Positions 5,745 through 15,200 of a DNA stretch of 54,461 bases are shown here, one piece after another. This DNA comes from an uncultured Collinsella sp. (lineage in GTDB: Bacteria; Actinomycetota; Coriobacteriia; Coriobacteriales; Coriobacteriaceae), in assembly GCA_902494535.1 (NCBI GenBank), contig CABUTO010000010.1, positions 1-54,461 on the forward strand, given 5' to 3'. The number at the start of each line of letters is the position of its first letter. Position 1 is the first letter of the stretch. Made by a program: the position numbers and the translations under genes. The notes beneath the pieces are model-generated. The model did no database searches. It saw nothing but the letters and a program-made list of their open reading frames with translations, and was not told the origin of the DNA.

Positions 5745-8105
5745 CTACACACGGCGCTTGAGCTGAGCTCCGCCTTCGCCGGGCATAAGACGGCGAGCGT
5801 CGTAGACCGAATCGACACTGCTGATGGAAGCCAGCAGCGGATCCAGACCACTCGCGTCCGAGATCTCGACCATAAAGCGCAGGGTTGCAATACCCTCGCG
5901 GTTGGTCGACGTGGCGGCAGAAAGGATATTGCCGCCCGCATCGCCAATGGCAATGGTGACATCCTTGAGCAGGCCCATACGGTCCAAGCACTCGACCACG
6001 ATCTCGACCTGGAAGAGGGTGTCGGCAGCGCCGTCCCACTCCACATCGATCATGCGCTCGGGATGTTCCATAAGACCCTTGACGTTGGGGCAGTTGGCGC
6101 GATGTACCGAAACGCCACGACCGCGCGTGATGAAGCCGACGATGTCGTCGCCCGTCACGGGGTTGCAGCAATGAGCCAGACGGACCAGCAGGCCGCTGTT
6201 GCTCTCGCCCTTGACGATAATGCCGTTACTTGCGCTCTTGCCGCGCTTTTGCGGCTTGCGGTTGGAGCCGCGAGCAGGCTGTTTCACGACCTCGGCGATA
6301 GCCTCGGCCTTGGTGAGCTGTTCCTCGGGCTTGGGGTCCAAGATTTGCTCGACCTTATTGCCCACAGCGCGCGGGGCAACCTTGCCGGCGCCGACGGCGG
6401 CAAACAGGTCCTCGAGCTGCTTGAAGTTAAACTGCTCCGCTACGGCGTTGAGCGCACGCGTCGAACGCGGCGTAGAAATGCCATAGCCACGCTTCCGCAG
6501 GTCCTTGGCCAGCATATCGCGGCCGGCAGCAGCGTCGTCATCCTTGGTCGCAGCGGCAAAATAGCGGCGGATCTTTGACTTGGCGGAAGGCGTCTTAACG
6601 ATCTTGAGCCAATCACGCGACGGCTTGGAACTCTTGTTAGTCAGGATCTCGACACGGTCACCCGTCTTAATCTCGTGCGTGAGCGGAGCCACCGCACCGT
6701 TGATTTTGGCGCCGACGCAATGGTTTCCCACCTCGGTGTGAACGGCATAGGCAAAGTCGAGCGGCGTGGAGCCGGCACGAAGCGCCATGACCTCGCCCTT
6801 GGGCGTAAAGACGAAGATCTCCTGATCGAAGAGGTCGACCTTCAGCGAATGCAGGTATTCCTTGGCGTCGGTGATCTCATCAGACGCAGCCCAATCGAGC
6901 GAATGCTTGAGCCAGTTGATCTGGTCGTCCAAACGTTGAGCGTCATTGGTCTTGGAAGCAGACGATCCGCCCGACTTCTTGTATAGCCAGTGGGCGGCAA
7001 TGCCGTACTCGGCCTGCTCATGCATCTCGTAGGTTCGAATCTGAATCTCGAGCGGACGGGCCGTGGGGCCGATGACCGTCGTGTGGAGCGACTGGTAGTT
7101 ATTGACCTTGGGCATGGCGATATAGTCTTTAAAGCGACCGGGCATGGGGTGCCACAGCGTATGCACCGCGCCGAGCGTGGAGTAGCAATCGCGCACCGAA
7201 TGCGTGATGACACGCAGTGCCACCAGGTCGTAGATCTCGGAGAATTCCTTGCCCTTGCGCTTCATCTTTTGGTAGATGGACCAATAGTGCTTGGAACGGC
7301 CGTTAATCTGGAAGTCCTCCAGGCCAATGCGGTTGAGTTCGTCGGTGAGTGTCTTGATGGTCTCGGCCAGATAGCGCTCACGGACCTCGCGCGACTCCGC
7401 CACCATGCGCGCGATGCGCTGGTAGGCGTCGGGTTCAAGGTAGAAGAAGGACAGGTCCTCGAGCTCCCATTTAATGGAGCTCATGCCCAGACGGTCGGCC
7501 AGGGGCGCATACACGTCCATGGTCTCGCGAGCCTTAAACAGGCGACGATCCTCGCGCAGGGCTGCCAGCGTTCGCATGTTGTGCAGACGGTCGGCAAGTT
7601 TAACGATGATGACGCGGATGTCCTTGGACATGGCGAGGAACATCTTGCGCAGCGTGAGGGCCTGCTTCTCGTCCATGCTGTCGACTTCGATGTTGGTGAG
7701 CTTGGTCACGCCATCGACGAGCTCGGCCACCGTATCGCCAAACAGGCCGGAAACATCGGCAAGCGAGGTCTCTGTATCCTCAACGGTATCGTGCAGCAGC
7801 GCGGCGCACACCACATCGCAGTCCATCTTGAGATCGGCCAAAATGATGGCAACCTCGACGGGATGGTTAATGTACATCTCGCCCGAGCGGCGCTTTTGGT
7901 TGCAGTGCTTCTCGGCGGCAAAGCAGTAGGCCTGCTCCACCTTGGAGAAGTCGTCCTCATTCATATATTTAAGGCACAGGCGCTCCAGCTTGTCGTAGCT
8001 GTCCGCCACAATCTCGGGCGGCAGCTCATCGGCATGCTTATAGTGCTCCATCTCCGAAAACGGCTGGAGGGTGGAATCATGGGCGGTACGGGCTGCGGCA
8101 TCCAT
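5745..8105 (-). CDS. rel: bifunctional (p)ppGpp synthetase/hydrolase
   Basis: This 786-residue Rel/SpoT protein makes and degrades (p)ppGpp, the stringent-response alarmone, probably in contact with stalled ribosomes. Domains in order: HD hydrolase (His81 in YINHPVEV, His105-Asp106 in LLHDTVED); synthetase (about 240-370) with RFKDYIAMPK, whose basic RFKD loop is typical of bifunctional enzymes rather than RelA; TGS (about 425-490, EIFVFTPKGEV); a helical/zinc-finger region around LAHCCNPV and RGVSVHRANCPN; and a C-terminal ACT domain. The length is normal. It starts 15 bp after the recJ-like stop codon, so the two are probably co-transcribed. Confidence 0.97.
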   Translation of the reverse strand: MDAAARTAHDSTLQPFSEMEHYKHADELPPEIVADSYDKLERLCLKYMNEDDFSKVEQAYCFAAEKHCNQKRRSGEMYINHPVEVAIILADLKMDCDVVCAALLHDTVEDTETSLADVSGLFGDTVAELVDGVTKLTNIEVDSMDEKQALTLRKMFLAMSKDIRVIIVKLADRLHNMRTLAALREDRRLFKARETMDVYAPLADRLGMSSIKWELEDLSFFYLEPDAYQRIARMVAESREVRERYLAETIKTLTDELNRIGLEDFQINGRSKHYWSIYQKMKRKGKEFSEIYDLVALRVITHSVRDCYSTLGAVHTLWHPMPGRFKDYIAMPKVNNYQSLHTTVIGPTARPLEIQIRTYEMHEQAEYGIAAHWLYKKSGGSSASKTNDAQRLDDQINWLKHSLDWAASDEITDAKEYLHSLKVDLFDQEIFVFTPKGEVMALRAGSTPLDFAYAVHTEVGNHCVGAKINGAVAPLTHEIKTGDRVEILTNKSSKPSRDWLKIVKTPSAKSKIRRYFAAATKDDDAAAGRDMLAKDLRKRGYGISTPRSTRALNAVAEQFNFKQLEDLFAAVGAGKVAPRAVGNKVEQILDPKPEEQLTKAEAIAEVVKQPARGSNRKPQKRGKSASNGIIVKGESNSGLLVRLAHCCNPVTGDDIVGFITRGRGVSVHRANCPNVKGLMEHPERMIDVEWDGAADTLFQVEIVVECLDRMGLLKDVTIAIGDAGGNILSAATSTNREGIATLRFMVEISDASGLDPLLASISSVDSVYDARRLMPGEGGAQLKRRV

Positions 8106-8120
8106 CGAGGTCCCCTTCCC

Positions 8121-11100
8121 CTAGGCCCGCGGTACGATCGGGCGGTTAACTTTGGCTAGCATATCAGAAGCGCACGAATCGAGCGCCCAGCTCCGGAAAG
8201 CCGAAAACTCCATGCGCGAGCGCAAGCCCTCCAAATAGCGAATTGACCTACTCAATTGCACGCGGCCGGGGTTTTCGGCCATCGCGATGCGACGGGTGTC
8301 GTCAAACCCCGAAACTCGACAAAAACCAAGCTCTTCGAAGATTCCCAGGCCGCTTTCCACCGAACGCTCGTCGACCGGCGTGCGAGCATCGATGGCAAGG
8401 CACATCTGTGCGATGTCGATATCGCTCGCGCTAAAGGAATCGTCCCCGGTTTTGCCGCGGTTGGAGCGCCACATGGTCTGCAGCGCGCGATAGAGCGTGA
8501 CGAGCTCGTCGCGCTCGGGCGCATAGCAGTCGAGTAGGCGCTCGTTAATGCGGGCGTCGCGCGACGAATAGAGCAGATGGATCACGGCGGGCTGGCCATC
8601 GCGACCGGCACGGCCGCTCATCTGGTTAAACTCAATGCCGCCAAACGGCATGTGATAGAGCACGACATGGCGAATATCGGGAAGGTTGACGCCCTCGCCA
8701 AAGGCAGATGTCGAGACGATGCAGCTGAGGCTTCCGTCTCGGAATGCTTCCTCCACGCGACGGCGATCGGAACGCGCAAGCCCCGCGTTATAGAACGCGA
8801 TATGGGTTGCGCAATCGGGCACACGCTTGCGCAACGTCTTGGCGAGCGCCACGGACTGGTCGCGCGAATTGACGTAGATGACGGTCTTTTCCCCCGTCGC
8901 CACAATCGACACCAAACGGTTCTCGCGACTTGCAAGATCACGGTCGTCCTCGAGCCGCAGGTTCTCGCGCACCGTCTCGTCGACCACCGTGCGAGTGATC
9001 GGCAGCATGCGGGCAAGCTCGGCCACGACCGGAGCCGTCGCGGTGGCCGTCGCAGCCATAACGACCGGGTCGCCCAGGGCTTTGAGGATATCGGGCATGT
9101 CGAGATAGGCGCTGCGGTCGCCGCCCTTGGCAAGGCCGGCGTGGTGCGCCTCGTCGATAACGACAAAGCCGATGCGGCCCGAACGTGCGAAGCGGTCACG
9201 GTGGATAGATAGGAACTCGGGCGTCGTGAGCACGATACCGGTGCGGCCCGAAGCTAGGCCGGCGAACACATCATCGCGTGCGGCCTCCACGGTCTCGCCG
9301 GTCAGCACGTCAACACCAATACCGAGCGCTGCCATCGTCGACGAGAGGTGATAGGCCTGGTCGGCAACGAGCGCACGCAGCGGATAGACAAAGATGCTCG
9401 AACGTCCGCGAAGCACCGCCTCACGCGCGGCATGCACATGGAAGATGAGCGACTTGCCGCGCCCCGTTCCCATAACGGCCAGAACACTTTGGTGATCGGC
9501 CAGGGCATCGAGCGCCTCGACCTGCGCGCGATGTGGCTGGTTCGAGCCGATAAAGCTATGGATAAGCGAGCGCGTGAGCTCGGTATAGGAAAGCTGGGCG
9601 AGCGTCTCGCGCTTGCGCGACTCCAAGCGCAGGACGGAATCCGCCGGCTGCACGCCACGACGAAGCTCGCATGCCGGATCGTCGACGCTGGGCAGCGTGG
9701 TATCGCGGACCAGAACATCCTTGACCATGAGCTTGGGCTTCACACGACCCTGCCAATGCTCGGCAACGGCCTCGAACACCAAGTCGACAGCGCTATCGCA
9801 GTTGATGAGCTTATCGATTTGCGGCACGCGGAACATAATAGCCGGCACACTCGCGGCGCCATCGGTCGCCACAAAGCGCATGTGCTCGCCGGTCTTACCC
9901 ACCACGGCGCGATCACACATCGTCACGCCCTCGGCAGCCAGCAGCGGCACCTTATTACCCTGGCCAAACGGCTCAAGGCGGGAAATCTGCTCGATGGTCT
10001 CGATATTCAATTCGGAAAGGTCGACCGTGGCGGCAACCTCGTCGGTGTCCTCAAAGTCCTCGGCGGGAAGCTCGGACAACACGACGGAAAGGCGACGGCG
10101 GAACTCATCGAGCTTGGATGCCTCGATGGTCACACCCACCGCACCGGCATGTCCGCCGCGACGAATCATCAGGTCGGAACAGCGTTCGATGGCGTCAAAC
10201 AGGTTAACTTTGCCCACCGAGCGACCAGAGCCGCGCGCGATACCGTCCTCGATCGAGAACAGCAGCGCCGGCACGTGGTAGCGGTTGGTCAGACGGCTTG
10301 CCACGATGCCCTTGACGCCCTCGTGCCAACCTTCGCCGCCCACGACGATCGCGCGTCCGCCGTCATAGGTCTCCTCGACCTTTGCCATGGCATCGCGCGT
10401 GAGCTCCGCCTCGATCTCACGGCGCTGGCGGTTGATTTCCTCGAGCTCAGCCGCCAGTGCGCTTGCTTCGATGGGATCGCGGGCAAGCAGCAGGTCGAGC
10501 GCCAGCTTGGGATCAGCCATGCGACCGGCAGCGTTTAAGCGGGGAATGAGCGAGAATGACAGGCCATCCGCCGTAATGCTCGAAAGGTCCGCCTTGGCGA
10601 GCGCGGCAAGCGCGATATAGCCCGGGCGAGCGGTTACGCGCATCTGCTGGATGCCCTCGGCAACCAGTGCGCGATTCTCGGGCGTGAGCGGCATCATGTC
10701 GGACACGGTGCCCAGCGCCGCGACCTCGATTAGCGAACGCCAATACGACGGCTTGCCCAGACGTTCGCCCAGGACTTGCACCAACTTGAGTGCCACGCCG
10801 GCACCGGCAAGCTCACGCGAAGGACCATCGTCATCGAGCTTAGGGTCGGTCAGGGGTACGCCCTGCGGCACCTGATCGGAGGGCTCGTGATGGTCCGTGA
10901 CCACCAAATCGATCCCCAGGCTCTTCAGATAGGAAACCTCTTCCTTGGCGGCAATGCCGTTATCGACGGTCACGATCAGCTGGGGGCGAGCGAGCTCGTT
11001 AACGCGGTCGAGCGCCGCGCGCGAAAGACCGTAGCCCTCATCAAAGCGATGCGGAATAAACGGCGTGACATCGGCGCCAAACGTGCGCAGCGCCTCGGTC

Positions 11101-11408
11101 AACAGGCAGGTCGACGTAATACCGTCAACGTCAAAATCGCCAAAGACTGCAATGTGCTCGTGGTTGCGAATAGCACGCTCGACGCGGTCGGCAACGACCG
11201 ACATGCCCGGGATAATGAGTGGGTCGGCCCAGTCGCGATCGAGCGAAGGCGTCAAAAACAATTGGCCCTCTTTGATTGAGCCAATGCCGTGCGCGACCAT
11301 AATGCGCGCCACCAGCCCGGGAATGCCCAGACCAGCCGAAAGCTCCTTTTCGAGCTCGGGGTTTTGCTGAGCGACCGCCCAGCGATGCGTCGTCTTAAGC
11401 GATGACAT
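8121..11408 (-). CDS. recJ: RecJ exonuclease fused to RecQ-like helicase
   Basis: The 1095-residue protein joins two DNA repair enzymes. The N-terminal part (about 1-575) is RecJ, a 5'-3' single-strand exonuclease, with DFDVDG (91-96), TVDNGI, the DHH motif TDHHEP (171-176), RLNAAGR, and the DHHA1-type GGHAGAVG. The C-terminal part (about 610-1095) is a superfamily 2 helicase: Walker A GTGRGKS (647-653), DEAH (752-755), ATATATA, and GRAGRDG (932-938), most like RecQ. RecJ and RecQ act together in the RecF recombination pathway, so the fusion joins helicase and nuclease in one chain. I prefer the ATG at 11406-11408 (after GGGGGTGG) to a GTG 45 nt upstream. First gene before rel. Confidence 0.92.
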   Translation of the reverse strand: MSSLKTTHRWAVAQQNPELEKELSAGLGIPGLVARIMVAHGIGSIKEGQLFLTPSLDRDWADPLIIPGMSVVADRVERAIRNHEHIAVFGDFDVDGITSTCLLTEALRTFGADVTPFIPHRFDEGYGLSRAALDRVNELARPQLIVTVDNGIAAKEEVSYLKSLGIDLVVTDHHEPSDQVPQGVPLTDPKLDDDGPSRELAGAGVALKLVQVLGERLGKPSYWRSLIEVAALGTVSDMMPLTPENRALVAEGIQQMRVTARPGYIALAALAKADLSSITADGLSFSLIPRLNAAGRMADPKLALDLLLARDPIEASALAAELEEINRQRREIEAELTRDAMAKVEETYDGGRAIVVGGEGWHEGVKGIVASRLTNRYHVPALLFSIEDGIARGSGRSVGKVNLFDAIERCSDLMIRRGGHAGAVGVTIEASKLDEFRRRLSVVLSELPAEDFEDTDEVAATVDLSELNIETIEQISRLEPFGQGNKVPLLAAEGVTMCDRAVVGKTGEHMRFVATDGAASVPAIMFRVPQIDKLINCDSAVDLVFEAVAEHWQGRVKPKLMVKDVLVRDTTLPSVDDPACELRRGVQPADSVLRLESRKRETLAQLSYTELTRSLIHSFIGSNQPHRAQVEALDALADHQSVLAVMGTGRGKSLIFHVHAAREAVLRGRSSIFVYPLRALVADQAYHLSSTMAALGIGVDVLTGETVEAARDDVFAGLASGRTGIVLTTPEFLSIHRDRFARSGRIGFVVIDEAHHAGLAKGGDRSAYLDMPDILKALGDPVVMAATATATAPVVAELARMLPITRTVVDETVRENLRLEDDRDLASRENRLVSIVATGEKTVIYVNSRDQSVALAKTLRKRVPDCATHIAFYNAGLARSDRRRVEEAFRDGSLSCIVSTSAFGEGVNLPDIRHVVLYHMPFGGIEFNQMSGRAGRDGQPAVIHLLYSSRDARINERLLDCYAPERDELVTLYRALQTMWRSNRGKTGDDSFSASDIDIAQMCLAIDARTPVDERSVESGLGIFEELGFCRVSGFDDTRRIAMAENPGRVQLSRSIRYLEGLRSRMEFSAFRSWALDSCASDMLAKVNRPIVPRA

Positions 11409-11516
11409 AGGCACCCACCCCCGATAGGGGCAGGTCGCCGCGATACCTCTCACGGTTCATAGCGATGAGTCCTCTGTGTATGCCCGCTTCGGCAGGCAGA
11501 TCTGTTGAACGGATTT

Positions 11517-11545
11517 ATTATACCGTGCGGCGCGGACGCAAATCG
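11517..11545 (-). promoter_or_regulatory. putative recJ-rel promoter
   Basis: A perfect TATAAT on the minus strand lies at 11517-11522, with only a weak -35 (GATTTG or CGATTT) 16-17 nt upstream. It leaves a leader of about 100 nt before recJ that contains a small GCCTGC-CGAA-GCGGGC hairpin. Confidence 0.45.
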
Positions 11546-11684
11546 CCGCAGCATGCCGCGGTTTCGGTAAACGATGCCGGTAATAGCCTCGAAATAATCG
11601 AGCGTTTCTGACGCACGGACACATGTGAGCGTCTAGCATATCCAGTCAAAACGGATTCACGAGCAAAGGGAGTCACAAGAGCAT

Positions 11685-12683
11685 ATGAAGCAATGGGTTG
11701 GACTGGGCAAGTTTCTCGCGGGGCACATGCAAATCATCGTTCCGATTTGTGTGGCGCTCGGCGTGCTCTTTCCTCAACAGATCGGCGTTCTCAAGCCCAT
11801 CGTTCCCACCTTGTTTGCCTTTATGACGTTCCAAGGTGCGCTCAGCAACACCTTTCACCAGGTAGCCGAGGTGTTCCACCGTCCGCTGCACCTGATTCTG
11901 GCGTTGTTGGTCTCGGCGGCGCTTATTCCCATCGCGGCCTACGCCATGGGATCGTTGTTCTTTGGTTCCAACCCCAACCTTGTCTGCGGCATCGTGCTCG
12001 AATACAGTGTGCCCGTGGCAGTCACCGCTTTTATGTGGATCAGCATGTTCGGCGGCAACGGCCCGCTCGCGCTCACCATCATCCTGACGTCCTCGGTCAT
12101 CTCCCCTGTGACGATTCCGCTTACGCTCAAGCTCCTGCTGGGCGCCACCGTCTCGATCGACGTGCCGAGCATGATGCAGAACATGGCCTTTATGATCGCC
12201 ATCCCCGCCGTGCTCGGCATCGTGATCAACGAGCTCACGCGCGGATGGGGGCACGAAAAACTCTCCCCCGCGCTCTCGCCCGCCTGCAAGTTCATGATGA
12301 TGGGCGTTATCGCCTCCAACTCCACCGCCATGAGCGAGTACGTGCTGCACATGAACGCGGTGCGCTTGGAAGTCGCCCTCTTTATTTTGGTCTTCACCAT
12401 CAGCGGCTTTGTCGTCGGCATTCTGGTCGCCCGCGCGCTGCATCTGCCATATAGCGAAACGACCACCATGTGCTTTACCTGCGGCATGCGCAATATCTCT
12501 TCGGGCGCCGTCATCGCCACGCAATACTTTCCGGGCGAAGTTGTGTTTCCCGTCATGTGTGGAACGTTGTTTCAGCAGGTGCTCGCCTCGCTTATCGGAC
12601 ACTTCTTTGAGCGTCTGACCGGCGAGGAGCGCGCCGCCCAGCGCAAGCGGGTCGAGGCCGGCCGCGATGCAATGGCGCGCTAA
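11685..12683 (+). CDS. BASS-family (SBF) sodium symporter-like transporter
   Basis: This 332-residue integral membrane protein looks like a member of the bile acid:sodium symporter (SBF/BASS) superfamily, with about nine or ten hydrophobic segments. The typical pattern is visible in MTFQGALSNTF, the GIVLEYSVPVAVTAFMW region and the late TCGMRNISSGAVIA helix, where family members bind sodium. Bacterial relatives move organic anions such as pantoate; the substrate here cannot be told. The ribosome binding site is poor: GGGAG lies 15 nt from the ATG. It stands alone and faces away from recJ. Confidence 0.85.
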   Translation: MKQWVGLGKFLAGHMQIIVPICVALGVLFPQQIGVLKPIVPTLFAFMTFQGALSNTFHQVAEVFHRPLHLILALLVSAALIPIAAYAMGSLFFGSNPNLVCGIVLEYSVPVAVTAFMWISMFGGNGPLALTIILTSSVISPVTIPLTLKLLLGATVSIDVPSMMQNMAFMIAIPAVLGIVINELTRGWGHEKLSPALSPACKFMMMGVIASNSTAMSEYVLHMNAVRLEVALFILVFTISGFVVGILVARALHLPYSETTTMCFTCGMRNISSGAVIATQYFPGEVVFPVMCGTLFQQVLASLIGHFFERLTGEERAAQRKRVEAGRDAMAR

Positions 12684-12710
12684 ACCGTCCGCAGTGTGCG
12701 GGCGCTCACT

Positions 12711-13511
12711 TTACGATGTGAGCGCCTCCAGATGTGCGCGGAATCGCTCCGCATCGACATCGAGCGTGGTCTCAGCATTGACCTGAGCCAGCCGATACCC
12801 GACAAAGTAGGGTGAAACCACCCAGCGCGGAAGCGCCTTGGCAATGGTCCGGCCGTCCATGTGGTAGAAGAACAAGTTGTACGACTCTGCGCGACCACCA
12901 TGGTGCTCGTTCAGGATATAGCGCAGAGCTACCTGAATCGCATCGGCGAAGAGGTCCGTCTCGGCTTGGTCTCGCGCGCCATCGCTGGCGGCGATTCCCT
13001 GCGGGGCTGAAACATTGACCTCAAAGAACCCCATAATCGGTTCGGTTGAGATGTTGACCGCAACCCTTCCCCTCTGCCAAACATCGATGCCTTCAAAGTT
13101 GGCTGAGGTCAGCGCCGCATAGCCGTCCTCCTGTTCCAAGCCCACAATCTGCATGTGTGGATGGACGAGGCTGCCGCCCGAAAGCGGACCCTTGTTCTTG
13201 TACATGAGCACGCTTCGATACTGCTGCGAATCGATCATCTGCTGCCAGCAATCCAGAGCAAACCTCATCACATGGTGGAGTTCATCCGGCTTATAGGTCA
13301 CCAGGTCGGCATCGTGATCGGCCGACTCGATCAGCACGGTTTGACGGGTGGCGCGCAGGGTCTTGAACTTATTCTCGAGCCAGATGCAGTCACCGTCGCG
13401 CTGGATGATGTTGGTGAGCCCCTCCGTGTTGCAAAAGGGACACGCGGTACCGGGGCGACGGTTGTCGTCGGGCTTGCCGCTCGCCTGCTGAACATCGAAT
13501 ACCAGCGCCAC
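12711..13511 (-). CDS. DUF4931 / GalT-HIT-like protein
   Basis: The 266-residue protein resembles DUF4931 members, distant relatives of galactose-1-phosphate uridylyltransferase in the HIT superfamily. Visible features are a zinc-knuckle-like CPFCNTEG near residue 25 and an HPHMQ catalytic-type motif near residue 118 (GGSLVHPHMQIVG). In GalT the second His of HPH carries the nucleotide; the real reaction here is unknown. Start is GTG at 13509-13511, with GGAGG 8 nt upstream inside the end of cutC. The 3-bp gap to cutC implies translational coupling. Confidence 0.8.
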   Translation of the reverse strand: MALVFDVQQASGKPDDNRRPGTACPFCNTEGLTNIIQRDGDCIWLENKFKTLRATRQTVLIESADHDADLVTYKPDELHHVMRFALDCWQQMIDSQQYRSVLMYKNKGPLSGGSLVHPHMQIVGLEQEDGYAALTSANFEGIDVWQRGRVAVNISTEPIMGFFEVNVSAPQGIAASDGARDQAETDLFADAIQVALRYILNEHHGGRAESYNLFFYHMDGRTIAKALPRWVVSPYFVGYRLAQVNAETTLDVDAERFRAHLEALTS

Positions 13512-13514
13512 GGG

Positions 13515-14192
13515 TTATACCTCCAGCGGCACGATCTTGGTGCCATGGAGCTCGGAGACGTCTAGCGCCGCCGCGACCGCGTCGCGATTTGCCGTAGTGA
13601 TGCCGCCGCCGGGAAGGATGGTCAAACGATCACCCGCATACTCGATTAAACGAGCCAGGTGATCGAAATTATCCTCGATCGACGTACCGGCAGCGCCGCC
13701 ATGCGTGAGGATGCGCGTAACGCCGCAGTCGGCAAGTGTATCAATCGCATCGAGCTGAGCCTCGGGCGAGAGCTGGTCAAATGCCATGTGGAAGGTGATG
13801 TCGATGGGCTCACGCTTACATTCCTCGGTCGCGCAGCCCGCAGCCATCACGAGGGCGCCAAGCGTAAGTTCGTCGAGCGCCCATCCGCCAGCGCAGGGCT
13901 TGCAGCAGCCAAAGACCAAGCCGTCAACGCCGGCGCTTACGGCAAGGCCCAGGTCCATCTCCATCATACGCAGCTCGTCCTGGTCGTAGTGAAAGTCGCC
14001 GCCACGCGGGCGAATCATGCACATCACCCGTGCATCGTGCTCGTGGACATAGTTGGTCGTAGCGCTGATAACGCCGGCCGAAGGCGTGGTGCCACCAACG
14101 GCAAGGTTGTCGCACAGCTCGATACGCCTTGCACCGGCATCGATAGCCGCCGGCACCCGCTCAAAGTTCTCGGCACAAAACTCGTACACCAT
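13515..14192 (-). CDS. cutC: CutC family protein
   Basis: This 225-residue TIM-barrel protein matches CutC: it begins YEFCAENFERVPAAIDAGARRIELCDNLAVGGTTPS when read through, then shows MIRPRGGDFHY, the GVDGLVFGC strand, ITFHMAFDQ, RILTHGGAAGT and ILPGGGI. CutC has been linked to copper homeostasis in E. coli, but its biochemical role is uncertain. I start at the ATG 14190-14192 (GGGGGTC upstream); the open frame continues 77 codons upstream without support. It forms an operon with the DUF4931 gene 3 bp downstream. Confidence 0.92.
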   Translation of the reverse strand: MVYEFCAENFERVPAAIDAGARRIELCDNLAVGGTTPSAGVISATTNYVHEHDARVMCMIRPRGGDFHYDQDELRMMEMDLGLAVSAGVDGLVFGCCKPCAGGWALDELTLGALVMAAGCATEECKREPIDITFHMAFDQLSPEAQLDAIDTLADCGVTRILTHGGAAGTSIEDNFDHLARLIEYAGDRLTILPGGGITTANRDAVAAALDVSELHGTKIVPLEV

Positions 14193-14486
14193 AGATAGAC
14201 CCCCAGATGACATTTTTATTTCCACACGGCATTGTCGCACTTTAAAAACCAACCCGCATGACAGAGCAAAATGATTTGGTGGGGACGAAGGAAAACGTCC
14301 CCAACGACTACCTCCAACGCCGCAGGCAGAGGACGGACAGCGAGCGGGCACCAGAGCGAACAGATTGGCATGAAAAGAGGGCGGCATAGACCTTCTGGTC
14401 ATGCCGCCCTCTTTGAATGACAAGCTGTCGCTCTGGTGCCCGCGCAGCGTCGACTGGTCCGCCGTTCGGTAGAACGGCGGAACCGC
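14193..14486. other. gene-free region with nested hairpins
   Basis: No gene is supported. It holds a GGGGACG/CGTCCCC hairpin at 14282-14303, a nested palindrome at 14345-14443 with a bidirectional terminator at its core, and a CCGCCGTTC-GGTA-GAACGGCGG hairpin at 14459-14480, just after the livF stop codon. Confidence 0.7.
14372..14414 (-). terminator. terminator of liv operon (bidirectional)
   Basis: GAGGGCGGCAT and ATGCCGCCCTC form an 11-bp perfect stem, flanked by AAAA on one side and TTT on the other, so it can work on both strands. An outer pair of arms, GCGGGCACCAGAGCGA (from 14345) with its complement (to about 14443), extends the structure. Confidence 0.75.
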
Positions 14487-15200
14487 CTAACCGCCCAAGT
14501 AAGCTTTGCGGACGTTGTCGTCGTGCAGCAGCTCTTGACCAGTGCCGGTCATGGTGATCTTGCCGGTCTCGAGCACGTAACCGCGTGTGGCGATGGAAAG
14601 CGCCATCTGCGCGTTTTGCTCGACCAGAAGCACCGTGGTACCGGCCTTGTGCAAGTCCTCGACAATCTGGAAGATCTGTTCGATCAGAATCGGTGCCAGA
14701 CCCATGGAAGGCTCGTCGAGCATGAGCAGTTTGGGGTTACTCATAAGGGCGCGCCCCATAACGAGCATCTGCTGCTCGCCGCCTGAAAGGGTGCCGGCGA
14801 CCTGGCGACGACGTTCCTTCAGGCGCGGGAACTGCTCGTAGACGCGCTCCAGGCCCGGAGCCACCGTGGACTTGGGCTGCGTATAGGCACCCATCTCCAG
14901 GTTCTCCTCGACCGTCATCTGCAAAAAGGCGCGACGACCCTCGGGAACCTGAGCCAGGCCCTTACCAACCAGCTTATCAGCGGGCGTATGGGTAATGTCC
15001 TCGCCCATAAACTTGATGGAGCCGGTCTTGGAACGCAGCAGGCCCGAGACGGTTTTAAGCGTCGTAGACTTACCAGCACCGTTCGCACCGATCAGAGCAA
15101 CGATCTCGCCCTCGTTGACGTTAAAGGAGATGTCCTTGATGGCGTGGATGGCGCCGTACCAGACGTTGATGTTGTAGACGGAAAGCATCGGCTCTGCCAT
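14487..15200 (-). CDS. livF: branched-chain amino acid ABC transporter ATPase LivF
   Basis: One of two ATPases of the high-affinity leucine/isoleucine/valine importer, acting on the cytoplasmic face of the membrane. At 237 residues it has Walker A GANGAGKST (about 37-45), the signature LSGGEQQM, Walker B LLMLDEPSMG and the switch His in LLVEQN context. LivF is the shorter ATPase, and the order livH-livM-livG-livF and family-type length support the assignment. Its ATG follows the livG stop codon directly (15200/15201), so translation is coupled. Last gene of the operon, followed by hairpins. Confidence 0.96.
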   Translation of the reverse strand: MAEPMLSVYNINVWYGAIHAIKDISFNVNEGEIVALIGANGAGKSTTLKTVSGLLRSKTGSIKFMGEDITHTPADKLVGKGLAQVPEGRRAFLQMTVEENLEMGAYTQPKSTVAPGLERVYEQFPRLKERRRQVAGTLSGGEQQMLVMGRALMSNPKLLMLDEPSMGLAPILIEQIFQIVEDLHKAGTTVLLVEQNAQMALSIATRGYVLETGKITMTGTGQELLHDDNVRKAYLGG

